A DNA stretch of 64,000 nucleotides from Aphrocallistes beatrix (taxonomy: Eukaryota; Porifera; Hexactinellida; Sceptrulophora; Aphrocallistidae): contig OY725496.1 in assembly GCA_963281255.1 (NCBI GenBank), positions 2,666,001-2,730,000 of the forward strand. The letters run 5' to 3'. The position numbers were made by a program, and so were the translations under genes. Shown in pieces: positions 21,373-32,261 of this stretch. The notes below the pieces were generated by a model. It saw nothing but the letters and a program-made list of their open reading frames with translations. It was not told where the DNA came from and did not search any database. The first letter of the stretch is position 1, and each line of letters opens with the position of its first letter.

Positions 21373-22089
21373 GTAATTTATTGTATGATATACGTTTAAT
21401 TATTAAGTAATAGCGTGGATTACGATGAGTCATCATTATGACATTGGAATCATATTGTAGAGTCATTCATACTTGAAGGGGTGAAACTAAGTAGGATATT
21501 TTTCATGGGGAGCAAGAGGCTGAACTCAAATTGTTGGGATAATATAAGCGAGCAGAGCGAGTAATAAAGGGGGAAAACAATCAAAACTGATACGTATTTA
21601 GAAGTTATTAATATGGAGACAATTATAATGAAAAAGATAGTAATTTCAAAAAAGATACCTCTACATATTTTTTTGAATCATAAATTGTAAATATGCATAA
21701 ATATATTCAGTAGATTTCCTGGAATAATTTGACTCAAATATCTGAAAATAAAGGATCAAAATCAAGCAAAAGAAAATGAATCAAAAATGTGAGTGTAATT
21801 GCCCTAACTTAAAAATCTCATAAATAATATAAGATCTGTTTTAGAGGATTCCTTTTGAACGAAAAGACATCCTTCAGTTTGATCCTAAATAAAATCCCGT
21901 GTATATTAGTACATAAAACTTGATATAATAAAAATCGTAATCAGTTTGGTGCTATATAGTTTATAATTTCTCAATTAATTAATCAAATAGTGCTTACCTA
22001 GAAGGCATATAATACTTACTAGAGTATGATGCAATTTAGACTCAAAGCTATAATTAAGTAATATGACAAATTTCGAGCGAAGCCTTAGA

Positions 22090-22989
22090 TTAGTAATAGC
22101 CTCTGTCATGGGAATGATACCTTGGTGAGTATGAACGAGATCGAGATCTATAATAACCTGATCTCCCAACTTTAGGTTGATAGCGAGGTTCTCTTTCATA
22201 TAATTCGTAACTATTACCATACCTCTCTCTTTCACGCTCATTACGACGCTTGGTCGAAGAACTAGGTTTGCCCATATATATTCCTGGGGTTGGTGTATGT
22301 GGTCTCTTCGTGATAGAAAAATCAACCCTAATTTTACGCCCCAACATTTCATATCCATTCATTGTATCCTTGGCATCCTCTGCGTCTGCAATGTCTTCAA
22401 AGTAAACAAAACCAAAACCACGACTGCGTCCAGTCTGATGATCATATACAATAACTACTTTCTCTATTGGCCCAAATCTTCGAAATTCGTCTTTCACATC
22501 CTTTTCCTTGGTGTCTAGATTTAAACCAAAAACTCCCAAAACACGTGATGCCTCTGGCATATCTCTTTCTTCAAAAACACGCCTTTTCATATGAGGGGAA
22601 CCAGGCCCACTTGCACCACCTCGATAAAAGGTTGGACGATAGTGTGGTGGACTATAAGATGTTGATCGACTTCTGTATCCACCACTCCTACTATGCACAT
22701 GCTTACGACGATAATGATGCCTTTGAGATGGAGGAGTACGCTCAAAAGGTGAGTGGCTATAAGAGCGAGAATAATCAGGAGGAGAGTGTGAAAAGGAATG
22801 AGATCCACTTCTTGAACGGGAATCAAGATAATTAAGACGAGTTTTATCACGCTTGGAAATATGTTTATGCCTCCGGCGTGAAGATCTCAATGACTTAGAA
22901 TTACTTGAAGTATTATCATGTCTTCCAACGATTAAAGGAGAACCATGGACCGTGTCATTAGTGTGATCAGGGCCTGATTCGATATCCAT
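22090..22989 (-). CDS. tra2: Transformer-2 homologue, RS-RRM-RS splicing regulator
   Basis: Tra2 proteins bind GAA-rich exonic enhancers and recruit SR proteins in the nucleus to control alternative splicing. This frame encodes 299 aa, close to the usual 260-300. Residues about 27-125 are an Arg/Ser-rich region (RSRSGSHSFSHS, GGYRSRSTSYSPP). Residues 149-224 form one RRM with RNP2 LGVFGL (151-156) and RNP1 RGFGFVYF (190-197). Residues 225-240 (ITKRPHTPTPGIYMG) are the linker diagnostic of the tra2 family. Residues 245-299 are a second RS/RE region (RSRSRSYSPR) ending HDRGYY. Start is the ATG at 22989, preceded by TTGGTCAG, which could be a 3' splice site of a 5'UTR intron. No intron interrupts the coding part, which is unusual for animal tra2 and leaves retroposition possible, but the frame is intact. 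The other frames at 21975-22850 are its shadows. Confidence 0.93.
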   Translation of the reverse strand: MDIESGPDHTNDTVHGSPLIVGRHDNTSSNSKSLRSSRRRHKHISKRDKTRLNYLDSRSRSGSHSFSHSPPDYSRSYSHSPFERTPPSQRHHYRRKHVHSRSGGYRSRSTSYSPPHYRPTFYRGGASGPGSPHMKRRVFEERDMPEASRVLGVFGLNLDTKEKDVKDEFRRFGPIEKVVIVYDHQTGRSRGFGFVYFEDIADAEDAKDTMNGYEMLGRKIRVDFSITKRPHTPTPGIYMGKPSSSTKRRNERERERYGNSYELYEREPRYQPKVGRSGYYRSRSRSYSPRYHSHDRGYY

Positions 22990-24030
22990 TTTCTGACCAA
23001 AATTAATATCTTTGAAAAACAGAAATAAAATTTTTAAAAGACAAAATCTACAGAATTAAGAAAATAACTGAAATACATATATCGAAATTCTATCCGTTCA
23101 TTCATCTTGGGTGATGCTTGTTTTTCATCACCACAAACTCCAAATATGATTCATGAATGTGCAAACCTTTTAAATCAAGATTTATGTTCAACTTTTGAAA
23201 GGAATTAGCAATCAGCATGGGATTTAAACTTTGAGGGGGGTATATCGGAGATATTAATGAATTTTCTCTTCAACGAAGGAATGTAACAACATTTCGATCC
23301 TCTAAATAAAGATTTTTCAATAGTAGGGTAATAATATCTCGTTCGATAATCAGGTTTATCGTAGTATTACTCTACTTAATTAATTAAGACTATATGCAAT
23401 CGTGTAGCTAGGGGGGGGGCAAACTATTACCAGACCCTAGCAAATCACATTTATTCCCTAGCACTTATCCAATTCGTTTTCCTTCCTTCCTTTCTCAAGA
23501 ATAAAGTTTTAATTTGCTGGATTACTCAGTAAATCAAAGTTGAAAATGCTTTCTCAATCTATGATATCTTAGTAATACCCGTCCATCTCCAGAGCATTAA
23601 CGCTACCGTGTGGCAATAGAGACAGCCTTTATATTAGGTATGATTGAACTTTTTTTGTGTTCGACTAGCATAAACGGTAGTTTAATTTATCACTCTAATT
23701 TATCAAAATAAGGTTAGCCTTGTTTTTGAAAAATCTGTCCGGGCAGATAGATTTTTCGAAATATTATACTCCTTCGTAAAAACAGTCCGGATCCATAAAA
23801 TATTAATCGTCAAATTATCATATTATTTTGTTTTCTCACCAAAGATGACAATTATTGTTATCAAGGCATTATGCAGCATGTCCCTAAGACTCTAATACAT
23901 TACATAAAATAGATGCATTTCATAGATCTTATCGCTAAGTGACATTCCTTAAAGTAGAGAAGAATATTCTCATTGATTGACATTGTTTGTGCTCGAAATC
24001 CTAGAATAATATTAAACTCGAAAAAGTTGG
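22990..24030. other. upstream of tra2, no gene recognised
   Basis: This AT-rich stretch probably includes the tra2 5'UTR and promoter, since the gene is on the minus strand. No TATA box or exon can be assigned with confidence. Confidence 0.4.
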
Positions 24031-24042
24031 GTGGTTTATGAA

Positions 24043-24639
24043 CAGTGTTGCCAGATGAGTTGTTTAACATGTTCATGCCACATACCTTCAAATGTTCATG
24101 CCAAGTTCATGCTATACAACATTAAATGTTCATGCAAAGTTCTTGCCAAAACTCAAATGTTCATTCCTAATTCATGCCAAATTAAATAAGTTTTTGCCAT
24201 GTTCATGCCAAAAGTAAAAAGTTCACGCCATGTTCTTACCATGATCATGCCAAAGGTAAAAAGTTCTTGCCATGTTCATGCCAAAATTAAAAAGTTATCA
24301 TCATCCAAATTATATTTCAGGTTATTAAAAATACACCAGTGCATGAGATTCTGACTGATATAAACATAATATGGATCCTCAAGTTCAAGTTGTTAATTGA
24401 TATTGACAAGTATTAAACGATATTGAATTCATAAAATGGCAATTTACGAAACTGAAAAAGTTCATGCCACAAGTCAAAAGTTCATGCCAAGTTCATGCCA
24501 TAAGTCAAAAGTTCATGTCAAGTTCATGCCACAAGTCAAAGGTTCATACCAAAGTTCATGGTTCATGCCATGTTCATGCCGCAACTCAAAAGTTCATGAA
24601 AATGGTCAAATCTATGAACTTCATGATATGGAAACACTG
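24043..24639. mobile_element. 597-bp hAT MITE filled with a minisatellite
   Basis: The exact 8-bp duplication TTTATGAA flanks it (24035-24042 and 24640-24647). The termini CAGTGTTGCCAGATGAG and, inverted, CAGTGTTTCCATATCATG fit the hAT superfamily. Most of the interior is the GTTCATGCCA minisatellite described separately. The frames at 24436-24669 and 24464-24646 are readings of the repeat. Confidence 0.88.
24066..24600. repeat. GTTCATGCCA minisatellite
   Basis: Two blocks (about 24066-24290 and 24458-24600) contain about 25 degenerate copies of RTTCATGCCA, joined by AAGT, TAAAAA or CAAGTCAAAA. The higher-order period is about 25-30 bp. The copies diverge enough to show that this is not a recent expansion. 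Confidence 0.85.
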
Positions 24640-24985
24640 TTTATGAATAAATTAGCGAGAAGTGGCTAGCTAGTTCAATAAGATAGCAGAAAATGGAGAG
24701 ATTAATGCCATCTCTGTCAGATAACATACATGCTAACGGTCCCGTTTTTGGGGGACGTTGCGCCTTTTGTCACTCTTCTATAGAGCTAATTTTCAAGAGT
24801 GTTGCGTTGTTACATAAAATATCTAATAATTTTCCGATTTTTTATTGCTTTTTTTGTTGCGCCTTGCCATGTCCCGAGAAATTCAATGCCGCATCCTGCA
24901 TAGTTCAAGTTGGTATGCACTAATCTTAAATTAGATCCTTACTATTAAAACTCGATTAATGTGTATATATGTGTATATATATATA

Positions 24986-25585
24986 TTAGGGTGCTCAAAA
25001 AAATTCCAAAGTTTAAATCTTATAATGCACACTCTTCAAATGGTTTACCTTGATTACCAAGTATTCACCATAAAATTTTCATGCAATTTGGAGATGGTTT
25101 AGTGGTCGCGCAGGGTAGCTTCCCCCTCGTGCTAATTTATAATGGGATATGTCCGGGTTGAGGCCTGAAGTTGTTAAAAGCCTACTTCTGACATTTGAAT
25201 ATATTAGTAGCTTGATTTTTGAGGTTATTTGAGGGTGGTTTTATATAAGCTAATAATACATTTTAATAACCTAAAATCAACCGGTTCCGAGATATTGGTG
25301 AAAACAGTTGGGACCAGCCTTCATACTTGAAATTATTCTTCAAATATTACAAAAATCAAGCTACTAGTTTATTTAAATGTCAGAAGTACGATTTTAACAA
25401 CTTCTGGCCTCAACCCAGACATATCCCATTATAAATTAGCACGAGGGGGAGAATACCTTGCGCGACCACTAAACCATCTCCAAATTGCATGAAAATTTTA
25501 TGGTGAACACTTGGTGATCAAGGTAAACCATTTGAAGAGTGTGCATCATAAGATTCAAACTTTGGAATTTCTTGGAGCACTCTAA
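24986..25585. mobile_element. 600-bp fold-back MITE, TTAGGGTGCTCC family, copy 2
   Basis: TTAGGGTGCTCAAAAAAATT and its inverse at 25585 bound arms of roughly 280 bp. The spacer region is shorter than in copy 1 (9247-9923), so the right arm has lost about 80 bp near the centre. Confidence 0.85.
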
Positions 25586-25603
25586 TATATATACGTATAT
25601 ATA

Positions 25604-25953
25604 CTCTAACCGGACAAAAGTATTTGAAATCCTTACTATTTTCCATCATAATTAGTCATAAAGTGGGTGTATTCATGGAGAGAAGCGTAATCAAACTGTG
25701 ACAGATACTGGAATTTCGATTTCAAATTCATATTCTACACATTCGAATTACTCAGGTTTGAAGCCTTCTATTGCCATATTCATTCATAAGTTGAATTATT
25801 ATCAAAGTAATTCGAAAGTGTAGAATATGAATTTGAAATCGAAATTACAATATCTGTAACAGTTTGATTACATTTCACTCATGAATAGACCCACTTTATA
25901 ACTAATTATGATGGAAAATATTAAGAATTTCAAATATTTTTGTCCGATTAGAG
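25604..25953. mobile_element. 350-bp Tc1-like MITE
   Basis: TA duplicates on both sides. The termini CTCTAACCGGACAAAAGTAT and, inverted, CTCTAATCGGACAAAAATAT are present, with CACATTCGAATTACTCAGG in the arm. The GTGCCAC core seen in its relatives has been deleted here. Confidence 0.88.
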
Positions 25954-26448
25954 TATATATATATTTGTAACGAATTGATTGAAGAAACTGCCAGGCACAG
26001 AAAGCTGATTTTTGGCATGTGGGAGTCTTTTGGCAATGGCTCCAGTAAGTTCTGACGAAAATGTCGACTCATCATGGAATTGTGACGTCATTGTCACCTT
26101 TTTTAGAAATATAAATTTCAGTTTTTCGTCTATATTTCGCCATTTAGGTGATAGAAGGCAAAAAAATTTAATAAATGTTTGTAATAATATACCTCACATA
26201 TGATGCAACTATCATAAAAAAAGATGACTCATCATTTTATTATGGCGTCATCATTACGCATCAAACTTTACAAATTTACAAATTTGGTGATTTTTCGTGC
26301 GATATCGATTATAACAGTAGGACCGATGTATTTAGAGATGTTATCTCCCATATAACCAGATAATGGTGACCACAGGCGCCCAAAGGGCGCCTCCAGCGGA
26401 CACAAAGTGTCCTCTAGCCGCGCAGCGCAAGCAAGCGAAGCGCGCTTG

Positions 26449-26797
26449 TTTCTTTAAAAAGATGATGCGTCTGAACCACACCTGACACTCCACTTCCAAC
26501 AACCCTGATTTATTGATGGGTAAGTCTGAATGATAGAGGCTATATGGCACTCAAACAGTGATAATTCCCATGTCATTCTTGTTATTCCAGGGGTGGTGGC
26601 AACCCGCCACCAAAATCTAACTACACTGCAAACACCTTGGGTCCGACGATACAAGACTGTCACCTAAAAGTGCAGTCCGAGCACCTACCTAGTAAACTCC
26701 TTTTGAGAGCTTCCAACGTATTAATTGATAATCCTACTGTACATCAAAATATCCTTTTAATATGGATCTTTGGCTAAAGCATATGTATATTCAGCAC
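26449..26797. other. no gene recognised
   Basis: A short patch of mixed composition (26460-26700) has minus-strand open frames of 67-69 codons but no motif that I know. Confidence 0.4.
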
Positions 26798-27290
26798 ATT
26801 GGTACGAGAACCATTGAGTTTTAATATAGATATATTAAAACCAATGGGTTTCTTTTGTTCGTTTGTTTGTGCAAAGTTGATTAAAGAACTGAGAGGTGCT
26901 AGAAACGTAAAATTTGGCACGCAGGTAATTAATAATGAAACTAGAAGGGAGTTCGAAGATCTAAGCGAAATCTTCATCTATCTCAGCGGGGATAGATGAC
27001 AAATTGTACTAAAACCAATGAAATTCGATTATTTTATAATACAATTACATTGTGATCTAAACAGTAGTGACTTACATATGTACAATGCATACAATCGCAT
27101 ACAATCGGATTATTTGTAACTGAAATTCATTGGTTCATGTGAGAACCAATCAATTATCAGGTTTTATAATACGATTCACACGATTATATTTCATATAAAC
27201 AAGCGCTTCGCTTGCTTGCGCTGCGCGGCTTGCGGACACTGTGTATCCGCAGAGTAGCCCCGCAGGTGCCTGGGAATATTTAAGAAACAA
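26798..27290. mobile_element. HelB-like Helitron fragments
   Basis: The plus-strand part (ATATTAAAACCAATGGGTTT, then TTCGAAGATCTAAGCGAAAT) resembles the HelB 5' region. From 27200 a minus-strand tail CAAGCGCTTCGCTTGCTTGC with the hairpin GCGGACACTGTGTATCCGC follows. A palindrome CCATTGAGTTTTAATAT / ATATTAAAACCAATGG lies at 26811-26846. The two parts face each other and may be separate insertions. Confidence 0.5.
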
Positions 27291-27469
27291 ATTGCTTTTC
27301 TAATTCTTTACTAAAATGTCATTCATCTACGCGTAATCATGAATTCAGAACGGGAGAAGAAAATTAGTGATAAAATCAATTTGCTCAATATTAAGCTAAC
27401 TAATCCTGAATGCAATGTCAATTTGAAACTACAAAGTTCACATTATGAAGATTATTATACAGTACCCAG

Positions 27470-28213
27470 GACAAAAGTATTCGACCGCCACAGAAACCTT
27501 CCATACAAATAGTATGAAAGTGGATCAATTCATAAAGGAATCAAGGCTGGATTCGGTTAACCGCAGTCAATCACGGTAAACGGTTAAGAAAATCTTGGAT
27601 CGGATAGCCGATCTGCTTTATTTTCTAAATATTTAGACTAATTTCATTGTTTTTCGATGAAGATTCATGAATATTACTTCTAAATTTTGTTATTACAATT
27701 TTCTAACCATATACGTAGTATATTTCGAGACCACTGAAGATTGTAAATTTTTCAATATCAGGTTCAATATTAGTCGACAAATCCATATTTATACTAATTA
27801 ATATTGACATCGATTAACCGGTTAACCGCCCTGGAGGAAACCAAAATAACCGACCCCGAATATCGGTTAACCAACCCCAGCCCTGAAGGAATATGCACTC
27901 AAACTATAAGAAAAATTTTGATTTCTAATTACTAATCTACACATTGGAATTACTCATAATTGAGATCCCAACTCGATTACTAACTCCCAAAATTATAAAT
28001 ATCTCCCTTTGATACTTGATGCAACTTGTCCTGAGTCACGACTATTAAATATTATGGCGATTAGTGACGCAAAGTATCGGAGGCATAAATTTCTACATGA
28101 AAATAAGTATTTGTATTGAAGTCTTAAGAATTTGTAATTACGAATCTGAAATCAAAAATGGAATAATTGCTATAATCAATCATTTTGATGATTAAATTCC
28201 AATGTATCCTTAC
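27470..28213. mobile_element. Tc1-like MITE, right end in assembly gap, hosting a hAT MITE
   Basis: TA-CAGTACCCAGGACAAAAGTA starts it. The arm CTTCCATACAAATAGTATGA and the core TTTGATACTTGATGCAACTT relate it to 57657-58116. It is split by 27542-27885, and its right end lies in the N gap. Confidence 0.75.
27542..27885. mobile_element. 344-bp hAT-like MITE
   Basis: AAGGAAT stands at both flanks (27535-27541 and 27886-27892), which is 7-8 bp. The inverted ends are CAAGGCTGGATTCGGTTAAC and CAGGGCTGGGGTTGGTTAAC. The CAGGGCTGG start fits hAT. The interior repeats CGGTTAACCG. Confidence 0.8.
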
Positions 28214-28413
28214 NNNNNNNNNNNNNNNNNNNNNNNNNNNNNNNNNNNNNNNNNNNNNNNNNNNNNNNNNNNNNNNNNNNNNNNNNNNNNNNNNNNNNNN
28301 NNNNNNNNNNNNNNNNNNNNNNNNNNNNNNNNNNNNNNNNNNNNNNNNNNNNNNNNNNNNNNNNNNNNNNNNNNNNNNNNNNNNNNNNNNNNNNNNNNNN
28401 NNNNNNNNNNNNN
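28214..28413. other. assembly gap (N)
   Basis: There are 200 N, starting inside the right arm of the Tc1-like MITE. Frames that run across the gap are not real. Confidence 0.99.
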
Positions 28414-29950
28414 AGAAGAAAAAAAGATTCAATACATTTAAAATAGAAAATTTTATATGATATGCTACACGTACCAAAAATACTTTTGGAAGAGGAGGGG
28501 TGGCTCATTTAAACCATCTACAAATAAATAATAGCAAATATAAGACATTGTTGTTATCATTTATTAGTTGTTCATATATTATGCAAATATATTTCTTCTA
28601 AGTACAGGATTAATGAGTATGAAACTTTTTATCTATGTCATATCCTGTGGAGATTATTGGACTTGGGTGTGTTTCCGATATTATTCTATTTAACAGATCC
28701 TATCGTATATTATTATAGGTACGCCATTTTAAAACTAGTGTTGGTGTGCGGCTGGCCGTAATTCTTCCCCTAGTAAGATTTTAAAAATATAATTCGAATT
28801 TGGATGAAGTGAGACAATATATGGTAATTTGCACCTTTCAATTTCGAAATCTGTTAATTCTTCATGATTGCGTAGCATTTTGGGGATTTTACTATTTCAG
28901 CTTTTGGTAAATTATCGCTATATCCAATAAAATTAGTATGTAATATTATCGACGGACCTCAAATCAAAGATAATTTAAAACTACTACGTATATCCAATAT
29001 CAACTAAAGGAGAAATATTTACTATATTGTTTCAAAAAATAGGATAAACCCTAGATCAAAGGTTGAAAGCTAGCCTCTAGCATATTTCCAAAATTAATCT
29101 ACTTTTTATGCATCTATTGTAAATAAAAAATGAATTATTTAGAACTAGATTTACAAATACTTACCTGCGCACACGTGAGCCTATCTTCTTCCTATAAAAA
29201 GGAACATAAAATAAATAATAAATTAACTGTAGGTACTTTTAGGTAGGTATCAGTGCTCGACAAATCTGGACGTTTGTTGGCGATAGCAACCAGGATATAG
29301 CGATAAGCCACCAAATTCCGGAGCTGGTGTTTAATTAAGTCAACAGAAAAAGTAAATGGTGGTTAAGATAGTCACCACCAAATTTAGAAATTTCTGCTTT
29401 TTGGGCATAACTCTTCCATTATAAAAATAGAGGGTTGAAATTAGACTAACAAATTCTAAATAATGCTTCTTAATGAAGTTATCAAAATAAACCACTAGCA
29501 ATTAATTCATTACCGTTACCAAGACACATCATTAATCAAGTGAATTGATTAACATGCTATAATAGATATATAAATGCAGCAAGTATGACTGGACTATACG
29601 TAAGTGTAGTCCGAATTATTTTTAGTACGTTGTATTGAGCCACCAGATTCAGGTTTATATATTCGATTTCCGTCCATGTTGATTTACCAGATATCCCGTC
29701 CGGTCGGATAATAAAATATATTGACAAAATGTACAAATAGATGCGTTGCCTTAAAAACAAAATTTATAAATAAACTGTGCAAATGATTCCAAATCGAAGT
29801 TATCCTATATTTTAGTGTGCTTCCTATAGTATTAGTATACATAGTAGCATAGCTACTATACTAATAGTATAGGATGCACAGTACTAAAATGAGGATGTTC
29901 CGGCCGACCGGCCATCCGAAATTCGTGTCCTGGTCGGAGTTTAAGAGATA
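28414..29950. other. no gene; scattered repeat relics
   Basis: At 29050-29105 the sequence AAAGCTAGCCTCTAGCATAT matches the HelB interior. At 29385-29450, GAAATTTCTGC...GGGCATAACTCTTCCATTAT recalls the HelA body. At 29815-29893 an imperfect palindrome (TATAGTATTAGTATAC and inverse) surrounds CATAGTAGCATAGCTACTAT. No coding frame stands out. Confidence 0.5.
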
Positions 29951-30189
29951 TCGTCTTGAAATTTTTACAGGAGGTGCAAAGTGATATGGAGATGTGCACC
30001 TCGGTATACGATTTTCGATTTATGCTGAATCAGCATGATGACACTGCATTTTGTCACTTTTACCATTTCTCCTCTATTAGCCAAAGTATAAATAGTAGAA
30101 ACTTGATATTGATATGGAAGGTAGGCAATGGAGTGAATCTAGGATTAAGTTCGAAGATCTAAGCGAAATGTTCACACCTCACCGAGATA
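29950..30189 (+). mobile_element. HelB-like fragment
   Basis: ATTAAGTTCGAAGATCTAAG and CGAAATGTTCACACCTC match HelB2/HelB3 in the same order. The frame 29956-30162 is not supported as a gene. Confidence 0.45.
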
Positions 30190-31080
30190 GGTGACAAAAT
30201 GTGCTGACCAATCAATCGATAAGAAATATTGCGAATAGAGTAGATTTATCTATTGGGACTATTCACTCAATTATTCATGACCAACTTGGGCTCAAGAAAT
30301 TCAAAGCAAAGTGGATACCAAAAATGTTATCTGAAGATCAAATGCGGGTCAGAGTGGAGACTAGTAAGAGAATGCTTGACCTGTATATGTCCAATCCAGA
30401 AGATTTTCATGCAAGGCTGGTTACAGGAGATGAAACCTGGATATACTACCATGATCCTTTAACTGTTAACGAGGCCGCAGAATGGAGACATAAAGATTCT
30501 CCCAAGCCCAAGTCCCTCGACTTGGTAATCCTTGTCCAAAGTCGAAATCAAAGGTGATGTTATCAATATTTTGGGATTCTAAGGGACCATTGTTGCTTGA
30601 TTATCTACCAAAGAATACAACTGTTACTGGAGCATATTATGCTGATCTAATGACGAGATTACGTGATTCAATAAAGACGAATAGGCGTGGGATGCTTAAG
30701 AAAATTCCACTCCTTTTACACGATAATGCCCCATCCCACAAAAGCCATATTGCACAAGAGGCAATAAGAAATTGTGGCTTTAAACAGGCTGAACACCCAC
30801 CCTACAGTCCTGATTTAGCTCCCAGTGACTTTTATCTATTTCCTATTGCTAAGCAAGCACTACGTGGAAAGAGTTTTGACGAAGATGATGCCTTGGAATC
30901 GTGTTTGAAGACTGGCTGGACGCTCAAGACAAAAAATTCTTTCATCATGGTATAGAGAAACTTAAAGATAGATGGCTTAAATGTATTGAACTAAAAGGGA
31001 ATTATGTTGAAAATTAACAATTAACAATTACTATACTAGTTACATAAATGCTAAATTCCACGAACTTATTGAACACCCTG
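30190..31080 (+). mobile_element. mariner element, 5'-truncated
   Basis: The right terminus, read inverted, is CAGGGTGTTCAATAAGTTCG, ending at 31080 with TA outside, a normal mariner end. No matching left terminus is present. The element starts within the transposase, next to HelB-like sequence. Confidence 0.85.
30201..31017 (+). pseudogene. mariner transposase, N-terminus missing, frameshifted
   Basis: Mariner transposases cut and paste DNA at TA sites. From 30201 the frame shows the second helix-turn-helix (SIRNIANRVDLSIGTIHSII), then IPKMLSEDQ, the first catalytic Asp in VTGDETWIYY, and WRHKDSPKPK. After a frameshift near 30545-30560 it continues with FWDSKGPLLLDYLP, the second Asp in LLHDNAPSHKSH, and the third in YSPDLAPSDFYLFP. 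There are exactly 34 residues between the second and third Asp (DD34D, mariner class). Near 30915-30950 the frame shifts again before RWLKCIELKGNY and the stop at about 31017. The first helix-turn-helix (about 50-90 aa) is absent. This is a dead copy, and all three catalytic Asp are retained. Confidence 0.9.
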
Positions 31081-31110
31081 TAGTTCATTATTAGGCTAGT
31101 TAGTGTACTT

Positions 31111-31640
31111 TTATTTTAAATGGACTTTTGAGGGTTTTCTGCATAATACTGGGCTTGTTTTAGTTCCACTGGACTGCTCGACAATTAATGATTCAAAGTG
31201 TTTCCAGAATGTGGGATGATGCATGCAGCAGTACTCTAAAAGCACGATGCCAAGTTTCCACAGCATTTGTGGGGTTCTGGGTATTCCATACGCAACTAAA
31301 TGAAATTTATTCCACATATAGATAGGGAATAATGGTGGATCATTGTAGCCGAATTCATCAGACTTTCTTACAAATGTATTTCCAAAGTAATTGTAGAGTG
31401 GTAATGCAACAGGGGAATTTGAATTTTCATATTTTTAAATGTTGTTAAGACGTATTGGGGTGGTAAATAAGCCAAGGATGGTAGCATCCTGATCGTTAAA
31501 GAAAATTCTGTAGCACTCGAATAATGATTTTGTAAACCTAATTCTTGAACTTTTCTGTCTTGTATCAGTGGAAGAAGCAACTCTTGACGTATGTCATTGG
31601 CCAAATCTCTCTTAAAGTATTAATGGCAGCTTGTTCGAAA
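31111..31640 (-). pseudogene. MULE-like (FLYWCH-associated) transposase C-terminus
   Basis: On the minus strand, ADLRKE-like DIRQELLLPLIQDRKVQELG is followed by RMLPSLAYLPPQYV, then (in another frame) WNKFHLVAYGIPRT and HHPTFWKHFESLIVEQS. This order matches the C-terminal region of Mutator-like transposases common in arthropods (VLPLFQ, RMLPALAFVP, GIPRTNNxVEGWH, HPTxWKFIxxLKxEQ). The NNxVEGWH motif is lost. The fragment is broken in at least two places and lies directly next to the end of the mariner at 31080. Assignment is from family knowledge. Confidence 0.65.
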
Positions 31641-31704
31641 TAACTAGGATATATTATGGATTGGTATTTCTTAATTTAGAAGTTTATAAACTCACAATGT
31701 GCAT

Positions 31705-31800
31705 GGTCCCCCCTCTACGGCGGGCCCCGCGGGCCCAGATCTGTATTCCACGGCGGGGCCCTCCGTTCCGTTCCGATCCGGGTTTGACCAACCCGGAATA
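31705..31800. repeat. GC-rich palindromic patch
   Basis: GGGCCCCGCGGGCCC, CGGCGGGGCCC and GGGTTTGACCAACCC stand out in AT-rich DNA. Their origin is unknown. Confidence 0.5.
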
Positions 31801-32261
31801 GATCTGAGCATGTCACTAGATTTAAAAAATGTAATTTGCATTAGCAAAATAAATTTGCATCAACTGACACTAAGTTTATCTATTATTTCAAAAAACGTCT
31901 AGTTATAGGAGCTATCCTATCGGTAGAGAGTGTACGACATCCGTCTGTTCAGACGTCTTTAATGAAGCTACTAAACCGATTTTGATCAAACTTGGAACAT
32001 AGATTCCTCAAATGATGTAATTTGTCCACCACTGTTATAGTGAGTCCCTCACTTAGTAGAGCTTAGGGATCGACCGGGAATCCCAGTTAATTCCGGTTTC
32101 GCCAGGAATTGGTTATTTTCAGCAGGGATCGTCTAAATCATATTTATATAAGGAAAATCCGCATGAACAATATAATCATATAATATATGGTTACACGATT
32201 TAACTTGTTATTATGTTCATCCTTACAATTAAAACTTGATTAATATATAAATATATATATA

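Larger units (their letters stand above)
24936..26448 (+). mobile_element. Helitron HelA copy H9, both ends intact, with two MITEs inside
   Basis: It starts TCCTTACTATTAAAACTCG at 24936 after A and ends GCAAGCGAAGCGCGCTTG at 26448 before T. The AT microsatellite behind the 5' end has taken up a fold-back MITE (24986-25585) and a Tc1-like MITE (25604-25953). The body resumes at about 25956 with TTTGTAACGAATTGATTGAA. Without the insertions it would be about 560 bp. Confidence 0.9.

Noticed and set aside
22467-22850. Plus- and minus-strand frames of 73-122 codons inside tra2
   Set aside because: They are shadows of the tra2 coding sequence.
24066-24600. CRISPR-like array
   Set aside because: Units are too short and variable, with no regular spacers, and the setting is a eukaryotic MITE.
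24436-24669. Met/Cys/Ser-rich plus-strand frame with internal repeats, looking like a repeat protein
   Set aside because: It is a translation of the GTTCATGCCA minisatellite inside a hAT MITE.
28124-28508. Open frames crossing the N gap at 28214-28413
   Set aside because: Same reason. The flanks are MITE and AT-rich DNA.
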